Positions 18,406 to 27,660 of a stretch of DNA of 50,117 bases are shown in pieces; position 1 is the first letter of the stretch, and each line of letters starts with the position of its first letter. The DNA is from a virus. The position numbers were made by a program, and so were the translations under genes. The stretch lies in the IMG/VR virus record IMGVR_UViG_3300044639_000560, positions 1 through 50,117 of that record, one strand, 5' to 3'. The notes under the pieces are model-generated. The model made no database searches. It was not told where the DNA came from and saw only the letters and a list, made by a program, of their open reading frames with translations.

Positions 18406-21400
18406 GGATGACTTGCCTTGTATGCCTCGAACTTAGCATCTAGTTCTTTAATTGCGTTGATTAATGGGGTTATTAGTGCTGCATTTCCCAGCCGCTGCGT
18501 CCCATCCTCGTCAGTACTCCATAGGTCGCTGAATGTATCCACACCAGCCTTATCGAGCGCAGCCTTTACATTCTGCGCTATAAGACCATGCATTACTATC
18601 TCTGTATCCTTTACATTCTCTTCCTTGTACTGAGTAGTCAAATCCTCAGTGATTTCATTGGATGGCTTCCAGCGGAAGGTTACGGGCTCGAGCTCATTAA
18701 TAAAATCAAGGCCAAGGGTATCTTTCCCGACAACGTTCTTGATACGCTCATCTGATGAGAATGTCCATACTGCACTTGCTGTGTACGGACATGAGATACG
18801 AGCAGTACCGTTACCTATGATTACAGAGTTATCCACACCCTGCGTAAAGTTACGACCAATTGCAATACGGCCAGTCGCAGCAGCAGCAAGGGTGATTGCG
18901 TCACCAAATACTTGGTTGCTGGAACCAGTAGTCAATAGCAGTCCAGTGTTGTAACCAGCAATGGTATTTGTTCCGCCAGATGTAAGGACTACGCCAGCAT
19001 TCTGACCAATTGCTGTGTTATTAACACCAGTTGTGTTGGCAGTGAGTGCATTTACACCAACTGCTGTGTTCTGAATGCCAGTTGTATTGGAGAAGAGTGC
19101 GTTATATCCAACGGCTACGTTGTTAGTACCAATTGTGTTGGTTTGGAGTGCTTGATAGCCTAGAGCTGTATTCTGAACACCAGTTGTGTTGGCATTGAGT
19201 GCGGCAAATCCAACTGCTACGTTATTAATACCAATTGTGTTGACACCGAGTGCGGCATTCCCAACTGCTACGTTACTAACACCAGTTGTGTTGTTCTGGA
19301 GTGCATTCTGACCAACTGCTATGTTGTTAGTGCCAATTGTGTTGGTAGTTAGGGCGTTAAATCCAACTGCAGTATTAGCAGTACCAGTTGTGTTGGCAAC
19401 GAGTGCGCTACCTCCAACTGCTACGTTATTAGATCCAGCTGTGTTGGCATTGAGTGCGCTATTTCCAACTGCTGTGTTACTAGTACCACCTATGTTGCCG
19501 CCGAGTGCGTTATTGCCAACTGCTACGTTGCCAACACCAGTTATGTTGGATAAGAGTGCATTCCGACCCACTGCTACGTTACTAACACCAGTTGTGTTGG
19601 ATTGGAGTGCGCCACCTCCAACTGCTATGTTGTTAGTGCCAATTGTGTTGAAAGAGAGTGCACTCACACCCAACGCTGTGTTGCCAATACCAGTTGTGTT
19701 GGAAGAGAGTGCAAAAACACCAAGAGCCGTGTTATTAGCGCCAGTTGTGTTAGAAGCTAGGGTTTGGAAGCCAACTGCAGTGTTGCTGCTGCCAGTGTTG
19801 ACTTGGAGTGCTTGTGAACCTACTGCTGTGTTATAAGCGCCAGTTGTGTTAGCAGAGAGCGTGTTAGATCCAAGAGCTGTGTTATCGAGACCAGTTGTGT
19901 TAACAATGAGTGCGGAATATCCAACTGCTGTGTTATTAGTACCTACTGTGTTAGCCCTTAGAGCTCGGGAACCAACTGCTGTTAAGTTAGATGCTGTGCT
20001 GTTTAGGAGTGCTTGTGAGCCTACTGCTGTGTTATTAGAATCAATTGTGTTGGCTGCGAGTGCGGTATACCCAAGAGCTGTGTTATTGATACCTGTTGTG
20101 TTGGCAACGAGTGCGGTATACCCAAGAGCTGTGTTCTGAGTACCAATTGTATTGGTAGCGAGTGCGGCAGCTCCAACTGCAGTGTTACTAGCGCCAGTTG
20201 TGTTAGCAGCGAGTGCGGTATACCCAAGAGCTGTGTTGTTAACGCCAATTGTGTTGACGAAGAGTGCATTTAAACCAACTGCTGTGTTCTGAATACCAGT
20301 TGTATTGGAGTAGAGCGATTGATAGCCAACTGCTGTGTTATAAGCACCAGTTGTGTTGGCATTGAGTGCGACAGATCCAACTGCTGTATTCTGAGTGCCA
20401 ATTGTGTTGTTTGCGAGTGCGCCCCGACCCATTGCTGTGTTCTCAGCACCAGTTGTGTTAGCAGCGAGTGCGTTATATCCAACTGCCGCATTATTATTGC
20501 CAGTTGTGTTGGCAGTTAGTGCGTTAGATCCAAGAGCTGTGTTCTGAACACCAATTGTGTTGAGTTGGAGTGCATTACGACCAACGGCTGTGTTATTGAC
20601 ACCAGTTGTGTTGGAGAAGAGTGCGCTATCGCCAACTGCAGTGTTGGCAGTACCAATTGTATTGGTAGCGAGTGCGGCAGCTCCAACTGCTGTGTTATTA
20701 GCGCCAGTTGTGTTAGCAGCGAGTGTGCTCACACCAACTGCTGTGTTATTGATACCTACTGTGTTGGAACCGAGTGCGGCATTTCCAAGAGCTGTGTTAT
20801 TAACACCAGTTGTGTTGAGATTGAGTGCGGCATTTCCAACTGCTGTGTTATCAACACCAATTGTATTGGAGAAGAGTGCTTGATAGCCAACTGCTGTGTT
20901 GTTGAAACCAATTGTGTTGGCATTTAGTGCGGAAACTCCAACCGCTGCGTTATTGGCACCAGTTGTGTTAAGAGCGAGTGCGCCATTTCCAACTGCTGTG
21001 TTGGCAGTGCCAATTGTGTTGACAGCGAGTGCAGAAACTCCAACTGCTGTATTCTGAGTACCAGTTGTGTTGGAAGTGAGTGCGGAAAGTCCAACTGCTA
21101 CGTTGTTAGTACCAGTTGTGTTGGCATTGAGTGCGGTATTTCCAACTGCAGTGTTACTACTGCCAGTTGTGTTGTTAGCGAGTGCGCCCCGACCCATTGC
21201 TACGTTATCAACGCCAGTTGTGTTGGATAAGAGTGCGTTATATCCCACCGCTGTGTTATTGACACCAGTTGAGTTGGTAGAGAGTGCGCCACCTCCAACT
21301 GCTGTATTCTGGACACCAGTTGAGTTGGATAAGAGTGCGCCACTTCCAACTGCTGTGTTACTAGTACCAGTTGTGTTGGCAGCTAAGGCGGTATATCCAA

Positions 21401-22817
21401 CGGCTGTGTTGTTAGTACCAATTGTGTTAGCGAGGAGTGCGGTATACCCAAGAGCTGTATTCTGAACACCTGTTGTGTTAGCAGTTAGGGCGTTATATCC
21501 AACTGCTGTTGAGTTGTCTACTGTAGAAGCTGCGAGTGCACTACGACCAACTGCTACGTTACCAGAGCCAATGATGTTCGCTGCGAGTGTACTACGACCA
21601 ACTGCTGTGTTCTGAATGCCAGTTGTATTGGAGAAGAGTGCGCTATCGCCAACTGCAGTGTTACTAATACCAGTTGTGTTGGAAGTGAGTGCGTTGTATC
21701 CAACTGCTGAGTTATTAGTACCAGTTGTGTTGTTTAGGAGTGTACTACGACCAACTGCTGTGTTCTGAGTACCAATTGTGTTGGTAGCGAGTGCATTTAC
21801 ACCAACTGCTGTGTTGTTAGTACCAGTTGTGTTGGCTTGGAGTGTGCTAGTTCCAACTGCTGTGTTCTGAGTGCCAGTTGTGTTGGCAGTTAGGGCAAGA
21901 TAGCCAAGAGCTGTGTTAGCAGTACCAGCTGTGTTGGCCTTTAGAGCTTGGAAGCCAATGGCTGTTAAGCTATCTACTGTAGAGACGTTAAGTGCTTGCA
22001 AACCCACTGCTACGTTAAAGGAACCTGTTGTGTTGCCCCCGAGTGTGCCATTCCCAAGAGCCGTGTTCTGGATACCAGTTGTGTTGGAAGCGAGTGCGGC
22101 ATTACCAACTGCTGTGTTGTTGAAACCAGTTGTGTTGGATTGGAGTGTGGCATATCCAAGAGCAGTGTTGTTAATGCCAGTTGTGTTGGAAGCGAGTGCG
22201 GCATTACCAACTGCTGTGTTATTAATACCAGTTGTGTTGAGATTGAGTGCGGCAGATCCAACGGCTGTGTTACTAACACCAGTTGCGTTGGTAGTGAGTG
22301 CGCCATATCCAAGAGCTGTGTTGTTAGTGCCAATTGTGTTTGAGTCGAGTGCAGTCGATCCTATAGCAATGTTGGTACTTACATTCCCGCCGCCCAATCC
22401 TATGCTTACTGTATTTATGCTCGCATCGCCGCCAGTAACTTCAAGCTTGAACGCGCCGCTAGGGGTGTTGCCAATCCCAACATTGCCACTCGGATCAATA
22501 ACAAATGGGGTGACATCTGGATTTGCTGAGTCTTCTACAACAAATGAATTGCCCGCACCCGTATTTGTAATCCTGACACCACCGCCAGCACCAGTCTGTG
22601 TGATCGTTACGGCATTGTGCGTGGCATCGTTGACATTGATGACAACAGGGGTCTCAAAAAGTGGCCCACTCGCCACCAGAATAACGTTGCCAACACTATC
22701 AAGACTGTAGAGCTTGTTGTCTGTGACGTTGATCGCCAACTCGCCCTGAACCAATTGCCCTGCTGATGGGGCGATTCCGGGTGCTGCATTGTTCTTTGTG
22801 ATAATTGTGACTGCCAT
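18402..22817 (-). CDS. Giant repeat tail fibre with S74 self-cleaving chaperone end (1471 aa)
   Basis: A probable trimeric receptor-binding fibre. The N-terminus (1-about 150) has LVQGELAINVTDNKLYSLD, a common virion-attachment start of phage fibres. About 65 tandem 17-residue units of the type NTAVGxxALxxNTTGxx fill residues about 150-1270, like YadA/haemagglutinin-head beta-roll repeats. A short connector follows, then the intramolecular chaperone (Peptidase_S74) begins at SSDERIKNVVG. Ser1355 and Lys1360 have the spacing of the known catalytic Ser-Lys pair, so the last about 117 residues should be cut off after trimer folding. It starts at ATG 22817. The neighbouring glycosyltransferase overlaps its stop. 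Confidence 0.85.
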   Translation of the reverse strand: MAVTIITKNNAAPGIAPSAGQLVQGELAINVTDNKLYSLDSVGNVILVASGPLFETPVVINVNDATHNAVTITQTGAGGGVRITNTGAGNSFVVEDSANPDVTPFVIDPSGNVGIGNTPSGAFKLEVTGGDASINTVSIGLGGGNVSTNIAIGSTALDSNTIGTNNTALGYGALTTNATGVSNTAVGSAALNLNTTGINNTAVGNAALASNTTGINNTALGYATLQSNTTGFNNTAVGNAALASNTTGIQNTALGNGTLGGNTTGSFNVAVGLQALNVSTVDSLTAIGFQALKANTAGTANTALGYLALTANTTGTQNTAVGTSTLQANTTGTNNTAVGVNALATNTIGTQNTAVGRSTLLNNTTGTNNSAVGYNALTSNTTGISNTAVGDSALFSNTTGIQNTAVGRSTLAANIIGSGNVAVGRSALAASTVDNSTAVGYNALTANTTGVQNTALGYTALLANTIGTNNTAVGYTALAANTTGTSNTAVGSGALLSNSTGVQNTAVGGGALSTNSTGVNNTAVGYNALLSNTTGVDNVAMGRGALANNTTGSSNTAVGNTALNANTTGTNNVAVGLSALTSNTTGTQNTAVGVSALAVNTIGTANTAVGNGALALNTTGANNAAVGVSALNANTIGFNNTAVGYQALFSNTIGVDNTAVGNAALNLNTTGVNNTALGNAALGSNTVGINNTAVGVSTLAANTTGANNTAVGAAALATNTIGTANTAVGDSALFSNTTGVNNTAVGRNALQLNTIGVQNTALGSNALTANTTGNNNAAVGYNALAANTTGAENTAMGRGALANNTIGTQNTAVGSVALNANTTGAYNTAVGYQSLYSNTTGIQNTAVGLNALFVNTIGVNNTALGYTALAANTTGASNTAVGAAALATNTIGTQNTALGYTALVANTTGINNTALGYTALAANTIDSNNTAVGSQALLNSTASNLTAVGSRALRANTVGTNNTAVGYSALIVNTTGLDNTALGSNTLSANTTGAYNTAVGSQALQVNTGSSNTAVGFQTLASNTTGANNTALGVFALSSNTTGIGNTALGVSALSFNTIGTNNIAVGGGALQSNTTGVSNVAVGRNALLSNITGVGNVAVGNNALGGNIGGTSNTAVGNSALNANTAGSNNVAVGGSALVANTTGTANTAVGFNALTTNTIGTNNIAVGQNALQNNTTGVSNVAVGNAALGVNTIGINNVAVGFAALNANTTGVQNTALGYQALQTNTIGTNNVAVGYNALFSNTTGIQNTAVGVNALTANTTGVNNTAIGQNAGVVLTSGGTNTIAGYNTGLLLTTGSSNQVFGDAITLAAAATGRIAIGRNFTQGVDNSVIIGNGTARISCPYTASAVWTFSSDERIKNVVGKDTLGLDFINELEPVTFRWKPSNEITEDLTTQYKEENVKDTEIVMHGLIAQNVKAALDKAGVDTFSDLWSTDEDGTQRLGNAALITPLINAIKELDAKFEAYKASHP
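19000..22370 (-). repeat. About 65 tandem 51-bp coding repeats in the fibre gene
   Basis: A 51-base period encodes 17-residue units; most copies differ at only a few codons. On the plus strand the recurring words are CCAACTGCTGTGTT and CCAGTTGTGTTGG. The array is coding throughout, with a few shorter units (for example where VDSLTA-type variants occur). Such an array can change copy number by recombination or slippage and is hard to assemble from short reads. Confidence 0.9.
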
Positions 22818-22819
22818 TT

Positions 22820-23047
22820 TTAGGGCCTCAGTGGGGTGTCTGGTCGGGTGAACTTCAACGTTATAATTTCAGTCTGTCTTGCTGGCAACCGATACGGATC
22901 TAGGTCATCAAGATCCTTCTCGCACACCATCAGACCGGGGCTGTTTGGATCAGAGTACAGATCCTCGATTGACATCTTTATGCTGCAGCGGGCGCATAGC
23001 GCAATGCCGTATGTGGACTTCCCGGTTGGATCGAGGTATATGCTCAT
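22820..23047 (-). CDS. Small Cys-containing hypothetical protein (75 aa)
   Basis: Begins MSIYLDPTGKSTYGIALCAR and has C-x2-C (CARC) plus a later Cys in LMVCEKDLDDLDPYRLPARQ, which suggests a small zinc-ribbon-like or rubredoxin-like knuckle, although a fourth ligand is not obvious. I recognise this compact layout from genes beside phage neck proteins, function unknown. The ATG overlaps the stop of the gp4-like gene (ATGA); the stop is 2 bases before the fibre ATG. Confidence 0.65.
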   Translation of the reverse strand: MSIYLDPTGKSTYGIALCARCSIKMSIEDLYSDPNSPGLMVCEKDLDDLDPYRLPARQTEIITLKFTRPDTPLRP

Positions 23048-24030
23048 CGTGTGTACACTCCAATGTTAGGGGTGAAGTAGACGGGTGAATTATCTCTCTC
23101 TTCCTCTTCTGCCTCAAGCAATGACCTCTGAGCCTTCTGATCCAGCAATGCCGCCATGTTCGGATCAATCGCTGGCAACTGCTCAGCCATCTCCGCAGCC
23201 AGCAGGTACACGATTGCATCGTACCAACGCTGCGGCACTTCAATCTCTTGTGCGAGTGTACCAACGTCCATGATGTAACGCTTAACATAAGTCACGATCT
23301 GGGCTATCTCGAACGCGGCATTTGGAACGGGCCAGATATACAGGAACGGCTGATCTACCTGACGATCAAGCCAGAACTGTAGCGGTCTACCTTGGAATGT
23401 CTTGTTTGGGAGAGTTGAGTAGCTATCTCTATTGAGTCTAGCCATGACGATCTCATTCGGCGTATTGCCAAATAGAACGCTGCTTTGCGAGAGAACTCCA
23501 AGGGTTACCCTAACACGCCAGTATGTTGCGTTAACAGATCCATCGATGTCAGCCCATGTCCAAGCGCCTGCATTCAGGTTTGGATTCGCAATCGTCTCGA
23601 TTGTAGTCCATGTCAGGCCGTCATTTGACCACTCGATTACGAATGGAGCCGATGCAGCACTCCACTGCACACCAATCGTGGTGACGATTGCGCCAGAAGC
23701 AACGAAGAGTGATGAGGTTGTTGCGGTTCCAGTAGCAACACCAGTTAGGTACTGCATCGTTCTCAGATTCGTATTGAGAAGATCCACCGTACCAACAGGT
23801 GCGGGGACTGATGCCATGTTCTCGTACATCGGCAGAATGACTTTATCGATACACCACAGCTGCAGACCCCTGTTCGCAAGGCGCGATAGGATTAGATATA
23901 GGGTCTCTTGGGCAACCTGCAGTTGTTCAGCGGCAACGCCCTCTGGTGGAAGGCGACACCTACGAAAAGCATGATCGATGACTTTTCGTGTGTTGAATGT
24001 TGTTTGGGATACTGTTCCAGATACGGCCAC
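23044..24030 (-). CDS. P22 gp4-like neck protein with inserted beta domain (328 aa)
   Basis: The N-terminal helices (TRKVIDHAFRRCRLPPEGVA; LYLILSRLANRGLQLW) and C-terminal helices (RWYDAIVYLLAAEMAEQLPA) match the head-closure/tail-accessory (gp4-type) fold that binds beneath the portal. Between them, at about residues 90-200, is an extra beta domain with VIEWSNDGLTWTTIETIANP and YWRVRVTLG, reminiscent of discoidin/F5-F8 type carbohydrate-binding modules. P22 gp4 itself is only about 166 aa, so the insertion explains the length. The start is GTG 24030 with AGGAG 8 bases upstream. Confidence 0.65.
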   Translation of the reverse strand: MAVSGTVSQTTFNTRKVIDHAFRRCRLPPEGVAAEQLQVAQETLYLILSRLANRGLQLWCIDKVILPMYENMASVPAPVGTVDLLNTNLRTMQYLTGVATGTATTSSLFVASGAIVTTIGVQWSAASAPFVIEWSNDGLTWTTIETIANPNLNAGAWTWADIDGSVNATYWRVRVTLGVLSQSSVLFGNTPNEIVMARLNRDSYSTLPNKTFQGRPLQFWLDRQVDQPFLYIWPVPNAAFEIAQIVTYVKRYIMDVGTLAQEIEVPQRWYDAIVYLLAAEMAEQLPAIDPNMAALLDQKAQRSLLEAEEEERDNSPVYFTPNIGVYTR

Positions 24031-24090
24031 CGAGTCTGCTCCTGTTAGTTCGGAATGCCGATGCGGCAGACCCAGCGGTTATTGTTGAAC

Positions 24091-24720
24091 TTATCTTGGG
24101 ATTATTTTACCAAATTTTGGCAACTTAGAGTAGGAAGGAACAGCCTTTCCACCACGTTTCAGACCATTATGTGCTTGTGACGCTGGTTTGTCAGCATGCT
24201 TTTTGATCTCTTGATCAATTAGCTTCTTGTCAGCAGCCATGTCTTCAGCTGCAGATCCGCCATGGCCCATCTTCCGTGACTCAGACATAGCAATTGCAAG
24301 CGCCTGCTTTGGGTTCTTAACGACATTGCCGTCCTTGCCAGAGTGGAGAGCTCCCTTCTTGAACTCGGACATTACGAGCCCGACCTTCTTTTGAGCCTTG
24401 CCCTTTACAGGGCCACCAGCTGCACATCCCGCCTCTTCCCTCTCGGCCCGGATCATCTTAGCTGGAGCTCCAACCTTCTTCAAGAGTGAGATCTCACGAA
24501 TGACCATACCATGCGGCTCGGCATCACCCTCTCTCTCAGCCATCTCATGCCTCAGAACATCACGAGGGGCATTGGCTCGCTCAAGGAAAGCGATCTCATC
24601 GCCACCCTTCTTAGCCTTGCCACCCCTAGCGTACCCCTTAACGTTCTGCTTTCCGGCGCTGCCCGTGTAACCATTCTCAGATCCAAAACTGAAGTCGCCG
24701 TACTTTAATGTCTTTCCCAT
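24091..24720 (-). CDS. Basic DUF6496-like protein with YARGG motif (209 aa)
   Basis: A Lys/Gly-rich basic protein. KKVGLVMSEFKKGALHSGKD followed by NPKQALAIAMSESRKMG (about 111-150) matches the DUF6496 type often seen in phages and bacteria, function unknown. GYARGGKAKKGGDE at about residue 29 and later GGPVKGK and LKRGGKAV resemble the aromatic-A-x-G-G motifs in the ejection proteins. It starts at ATG 24720. Strong basicity suggests DNA association or packaging inside the head, as inference. Confidence 0.6.
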   Translation of the reverse strand: MGKTLKYGDFSFGSENGYTGSAGKQNVKGYARGGKAKKGGDEIAFLERANAPRDVLRHEMAEREGDAEPHGMVIREISLLKKVGAPAKMIRAEREEAGCAAGGPVKGKAQKKVGLVMSEFKKGALHSGKDGNVVKNPKQALAIAMSESRKMGHGGSAAEDMAADKKLIDQEIKKHADKPASQAHNGLKRGGKAVPSYSKLPKFGKIIPR

Positions 24721-24739
24721 GATCGTTCCTTAGATTAGG

Positions 24740-26791
24740 TTAAGCCCAGTTACCTACCGATGTATTGCCCGTAGTGTTTCCTACGGGCCACAAAATTATA
24801 TGAGATGACGACAATGCAGTTCCGACAGTAGGGGCAACGGTGAACGCCATCAGGAAGTCAACAGTACCAGCAACAGAAACATCGAAGCTGCCCTTCATAC
24901 GCAACACGAAGTTGCCAGCAATTGCACCAGATGCAGGTGTAATTGAGACCAGCGTACCGGGAGCTGCTGTTCTATTGTACATCATGGTTGGAGCGGTAGG
25001 AGTCGTGAACGCAGCGGCAAAGAATGACATCACGTTGTATTCATGCGCGGTTACTGTCGCCGTACCTCCGAGCGAATATTGAATTGCTTTTGCACTTACC
25101 GCAGTATTGTTGAATACTATGTCCAGCTCATATTCATACCGGGTGGTTGCCGCCAAAGCTGTCGACACCCCAAACATTGACTGGGCGGTTATAACGTTTG
25201 CAAGGGCTCTATCTGCACCGAGCTGGAACATGCTCTGAACAACTATCAATCCCCTAGCTGTACCAGCCGGGGTGAAGTATGCGGTGCTTACATCACGCTC
25301 AAGTGATCCGGCAACTGGAATAGTTAGCAGTGACCCAGCGGCAAGCCTCATTGCTGGAACAGTTAACGTCCCAGCAGCCACATCAACAAATGCAGCTGGG
25401 GCCGCAACTCCAGCACCAACCCTGCCCGTTGTCGCAATCAGGTTACCAGTTGTTGTTACGTTAACGCTTGCGGCAACCGTAGTTCCAATGCGAAGACGCT
25501 CAGCTGATACGCCAGCATTCATCGTCTTTAGGCTTAAATAAATATCCTCTAAGCTTAAAGTCGTGGTCTGTATAACAGATGAGATAGTAGATCCAACCTT
25601 GTTAACCCCAGCAGTTGTCTCTAACTCGAACTCTATGTTCGTTCCAAACCCTGCGGCTGGAACGTTGGCGGTATTGTGCGATAGGCGTAACGCTGATGAC
25701 TCAACGTTCGTCACGATATCCGATGTAACTACCTGCAGGGTAGATGCCGGGGTGGATGTATTAATCCCTACGCGGGCATTATGGAAAGCAGTCGCCGACT
25801 GAAGGCGCATGGTCTCCTGATTCTCCGATCCCCGCTGGAGAGATCCGAACGCCAAGTCAAACTCCTCTATGCCGGGAGCAACACTGGTAGATATCGCGGC
25901 GACAATGCCACCGATCTTGGTTGTGTTTGACTGAACCTCAGTCAAGAGCTCAATAGATGTACCGATGCCAGCTGCAGGCGTTCCGCTTGTTGTGTGCGTG
26001 AACCTTCCGGCAACCGTATTGCTGCTTTGGTTTGCATCCTCGATAGCGGCCTCAATTGTGGCCGTAGGCGTTTCAGTACCAACCCCAAGGCGCTTGGTTC
26101 CCATGAACCTAGCAGCTTCTGTCAGCGTACCAGAGGCCATAACATTAACCGCCAGACCAAATGACTCAACGCCAACACCATTTGCAGTAACAACTGAGTC
26201 TATTGCCCCGCCAACCTTAACCAGCGCAGCACTTGTCTCTGTTGAGAGCGCAAGTCTCGTCCCGATCCCAACAGCTGGCGATCCAGATGTTGAGTGCGTT
26301 GCGTTAAATACCTGAACAACTGAGTTGTTGTTCGCATCATCTGTGATCGTATCAATCGCACATGCAGGAGCAGCTGTGCCAATCCCAAGCCTCTTGGTAG
26401 AGGTTATGCGAGCTACCTCGGCAACAGTCCCTGCAACCATGTTCTGCACAACAAAGTCAGCCGCTTCAGCAGCTGCGGTGACCGAAGTAGAGACAGCTAC
26501 AAGCTTTACCTGCTCAGTGACAATGCCTAGAAGAGCCGTCTCAGCAGAAAGGGTAAGGCTCCCGCCAATACCAACAGCAGGTACTCCAGATGTGGTGTGG
26601 GTTAGGGTGACAACGTTCGACACGCCAGCATTGTTGGCATCATTCACCACAAACGTTGGGACGGAGCTCGTGAACAGCTTGATCTGAGCTGCGGACAGCT
26701 TTACAGATCCGCCGCCCTGCACTGACTCAAACTGCTCTAATCCAGTGAGCGTTACTCCTGCTGGTAGTTCGGGGATTGTTATATAGGCCAT
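24740..26791 (-). CDS. Repetitive beta-rich head or tail fibre-like protein (683 aa)
   Basis: Residues about 49-470 contain four imperfect repeats of about 95-105 residues. Each begins with a (N/D)DANN-like segment, followed by THTTSGxPAxGIG, and ends with TKRLGIGTxxP-like turns. These are typical of fibre shaft domains. The final 200 residues form a different all-beta domain without Cys. The N-terminus AYITIPELPAGVTLTGLEQF resembles virion-attachment segments of fibres. It starts at ATG 26791. It sits among capsid-side genes rather than next to the main fibre, so a head fibre is an alternative to a tail fibre. Confidence 0.6.
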   Translation of the reverse strand: MAYITIPELPAGVTLTGLEQFESVQGGGSVKLSAAQIKLFTSSVPTFVVNDANNAGVSNVVTLTHTTSGVPAVGIGGSLTLSAETALLGIVTEQVKLVAVSTSVTAAAEAADFVVQNMVAGTVAEVARITSTKRLGIGTAAPACAIDTITDDANNNSVVQVFNATHSTSGSPAVGIGTRLALSTETSAALVKVGGAIDSVVTANGVGVESFGLAVNVMASGTLTEAARFMGTKRLGVGTETPTATIEAAIEDANQSSNTVAGRFTHTTSGTPAAGIGTSIELLTEVQSNTTKIGGIVAAISTSVAPGIEEFDLAFGSLQRGSENQETMRLQSATAFHNARVGINTSTPASTLQVVTSDIVTNVESSALRLSHNTANVPAAGFGTNIEFELETTAGVNKVGSTISSVIQTTTLSLEDIYLSLKTMNAGVSAERLRIGTTVAASVNVTTTGNLIATTGRVGAGVAAPAAFVDVAAGTLTVPAMRLAAGSLLTIPVAGSLERDVSTAYFTPAGTARGLIVVQSMFQLGADRALANVITAQSMFGVSTALAATTRYEYELDIVFNNTAVSAKAIQYSLGGTATVTAHEYNVMSFFAAAFTTPTAPTMMYNRTAAPGTLVSITPASGAIAGNFVLRMKGSFDVSVAGTVDFLMAFTVAPTVGTALSSSHIILWPVGNTTGNTSVGNWA

Positions 26792-26800
26792 ATCAGATCC

Positions 26801-27271
26801 TTATGCAGCTATTATGTAAGAACCTGTCAACAAAGGCTCATATCTAACAAAGTGTCTCCATGTTCCAGTAGTTGACCCAACTCCAATCACTATCTTTAAA
26901 ACCCCTGTCGGAAGCCTAACGCCACGAGATGCTGTGTTTAGCATTATTCCAGATGCACTCTGAATTGGAGCCTCTGCCAATGAAGATGCAGCCGCTATAG
27001 CAACAGAGTACCCAGCAGCGACATTAGCCAAGCTGGTAGAGGCATTGGAAAGTGCTAACGTTGATCCGAGAGCAGTGGTTGAGCTGAATTGCAAACTTGA
27101 TGCAGTTGCTCCGTTCGCCGTCTGGCACTCAGACACAAGACTTGTAATCTGGACATCACCAAAAATTGTAAATATAGTGTCGCCAGATACCATTATCTTA
27201 GAAATGGTTGCTGCAGTATGATCAGAATCTTGAGGAGAGCCACTCAAAATTGGGTTTACGATAACTCCCAT
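26801..27271 (-). CDS. Beta-rich structural protein (156 aa)
   Basis: A Ser/Thr/Ala-rich protein without Trp-rich or catalytic motifs. It has SDHTAATISKIMVSGDTIFT near the N-terminus and WRHFVRYEPLLTGSYIIAA at the end. Composition and spacing (1 base after the 114-aa gene, 9 bases before the fibre-like gene) match small capsid-surface or fibre-base proteins. The family is unrecognised. Confidence 0.5.
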   Translation of the reverse strand: MGVIVNPILSGSPQDSDHTAATISKIMVSGDTIFTIFGDVQITSLVSECQTANGATASSLQFSSTTALGSTLALSNASTSLANVAAGYSVAIAAASSLAEAPIQSASGIMLNTASRGVRLPTGVLKIVIGVGSTTGTWRHFVRYEPLLTGSYIIAA

Positions 27272-27272
27272 T

Positions 27273-27617
27273 TTATACCCCCATGTAAACAGAAACAGAG
27301 CCGTCAGTCCCGGTTACCCCTGCAGTGTCGATATATACTCTGACATTCTCCCATACAGCATCTGTAGCGAATCCGTCTGATGTTACAGCAGTGCCAAGTG
27401 GTAGCGTCATTATCGCTAAATCAATCCAATTCGATGAATCATTTGATACCTGAATTTTAGCTGTTGCAGTACCAGTTGAGGCAGATGTAGATCCAACAAT
27501 TTGAAAGGTGCGCTTTCCATACTGCGGAGGAGCAGTTGTTATCCTCCAAGTGTTCCCCACAAAAGGGGCCCCAGATACAATTGTTGTTGTTACAGCAGAT
27601 GCTAATGTAACTGCCAT
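27273..27617 (-). CDS. Small beta-rich virion protein, decoration-like (114 aa)
   Basis: An all-beta protein (TAKIQVSNDSSNWIDLAIM; WENVRVYIDTAGVTGTDGSV) with the look of a beta-sandwich surface or decoration protein; no firm family. The start at ATG 27617 is backed by AGGAGATCGAA. It lies just downstream of a strong rho-independent terminator, so its expression may be lower than that of the capsid genes. Confidence 0.5.
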   Translation of the reverse strand: MAVTLASAVTTTIVSGAPFVGNTWRITTAPPQYGKRTFQIVGSTSASTGTATAKIQVSNDSSNWIDLAIMTLPLGTAVTSDGFATDAVWENVRVYIDTAGVTGTDGSVSVYMGV

Positions 27618-27628
27618 TTCGATCTCCT

Positions 27629-27655
27629 AAAAAGAGGGGGAGTTGCCCCCCCCCC
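27629..27655 (-). terminator. Rho-independent terminator after the 151-aa head gene
   Basis: Read on the minus strand, a run of ten G (27655-27646) is followed by CAACT, CCCCC and TCTTTTT: a 5-bp or longer G-C stem with a T tract. It starts 5 bases after a stop codon and ends just before the next Shine-Dalgarno, so it probably attenuates rather than ends the structural operon. Confidence 0.75.
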
Positions 27656-27660
27656 AATTA

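Noticed and set aside
19000-22370. Tandem repeats considered as a CRISPR array
   Set aside because: The whole 51-bp unit is repeated with no unique spacers and encodes a continuous beta-roll protein.
19321-22710. Several long plus-strand frames with repeated Val/Leu/Pro-rich translation across the fibre gene
   Set aside because: They are antisense readings of the 51-bp repeats; the repeat period is a multiple of three, so stop-free frames persist on the opposite strand. They have no ribosome sites.
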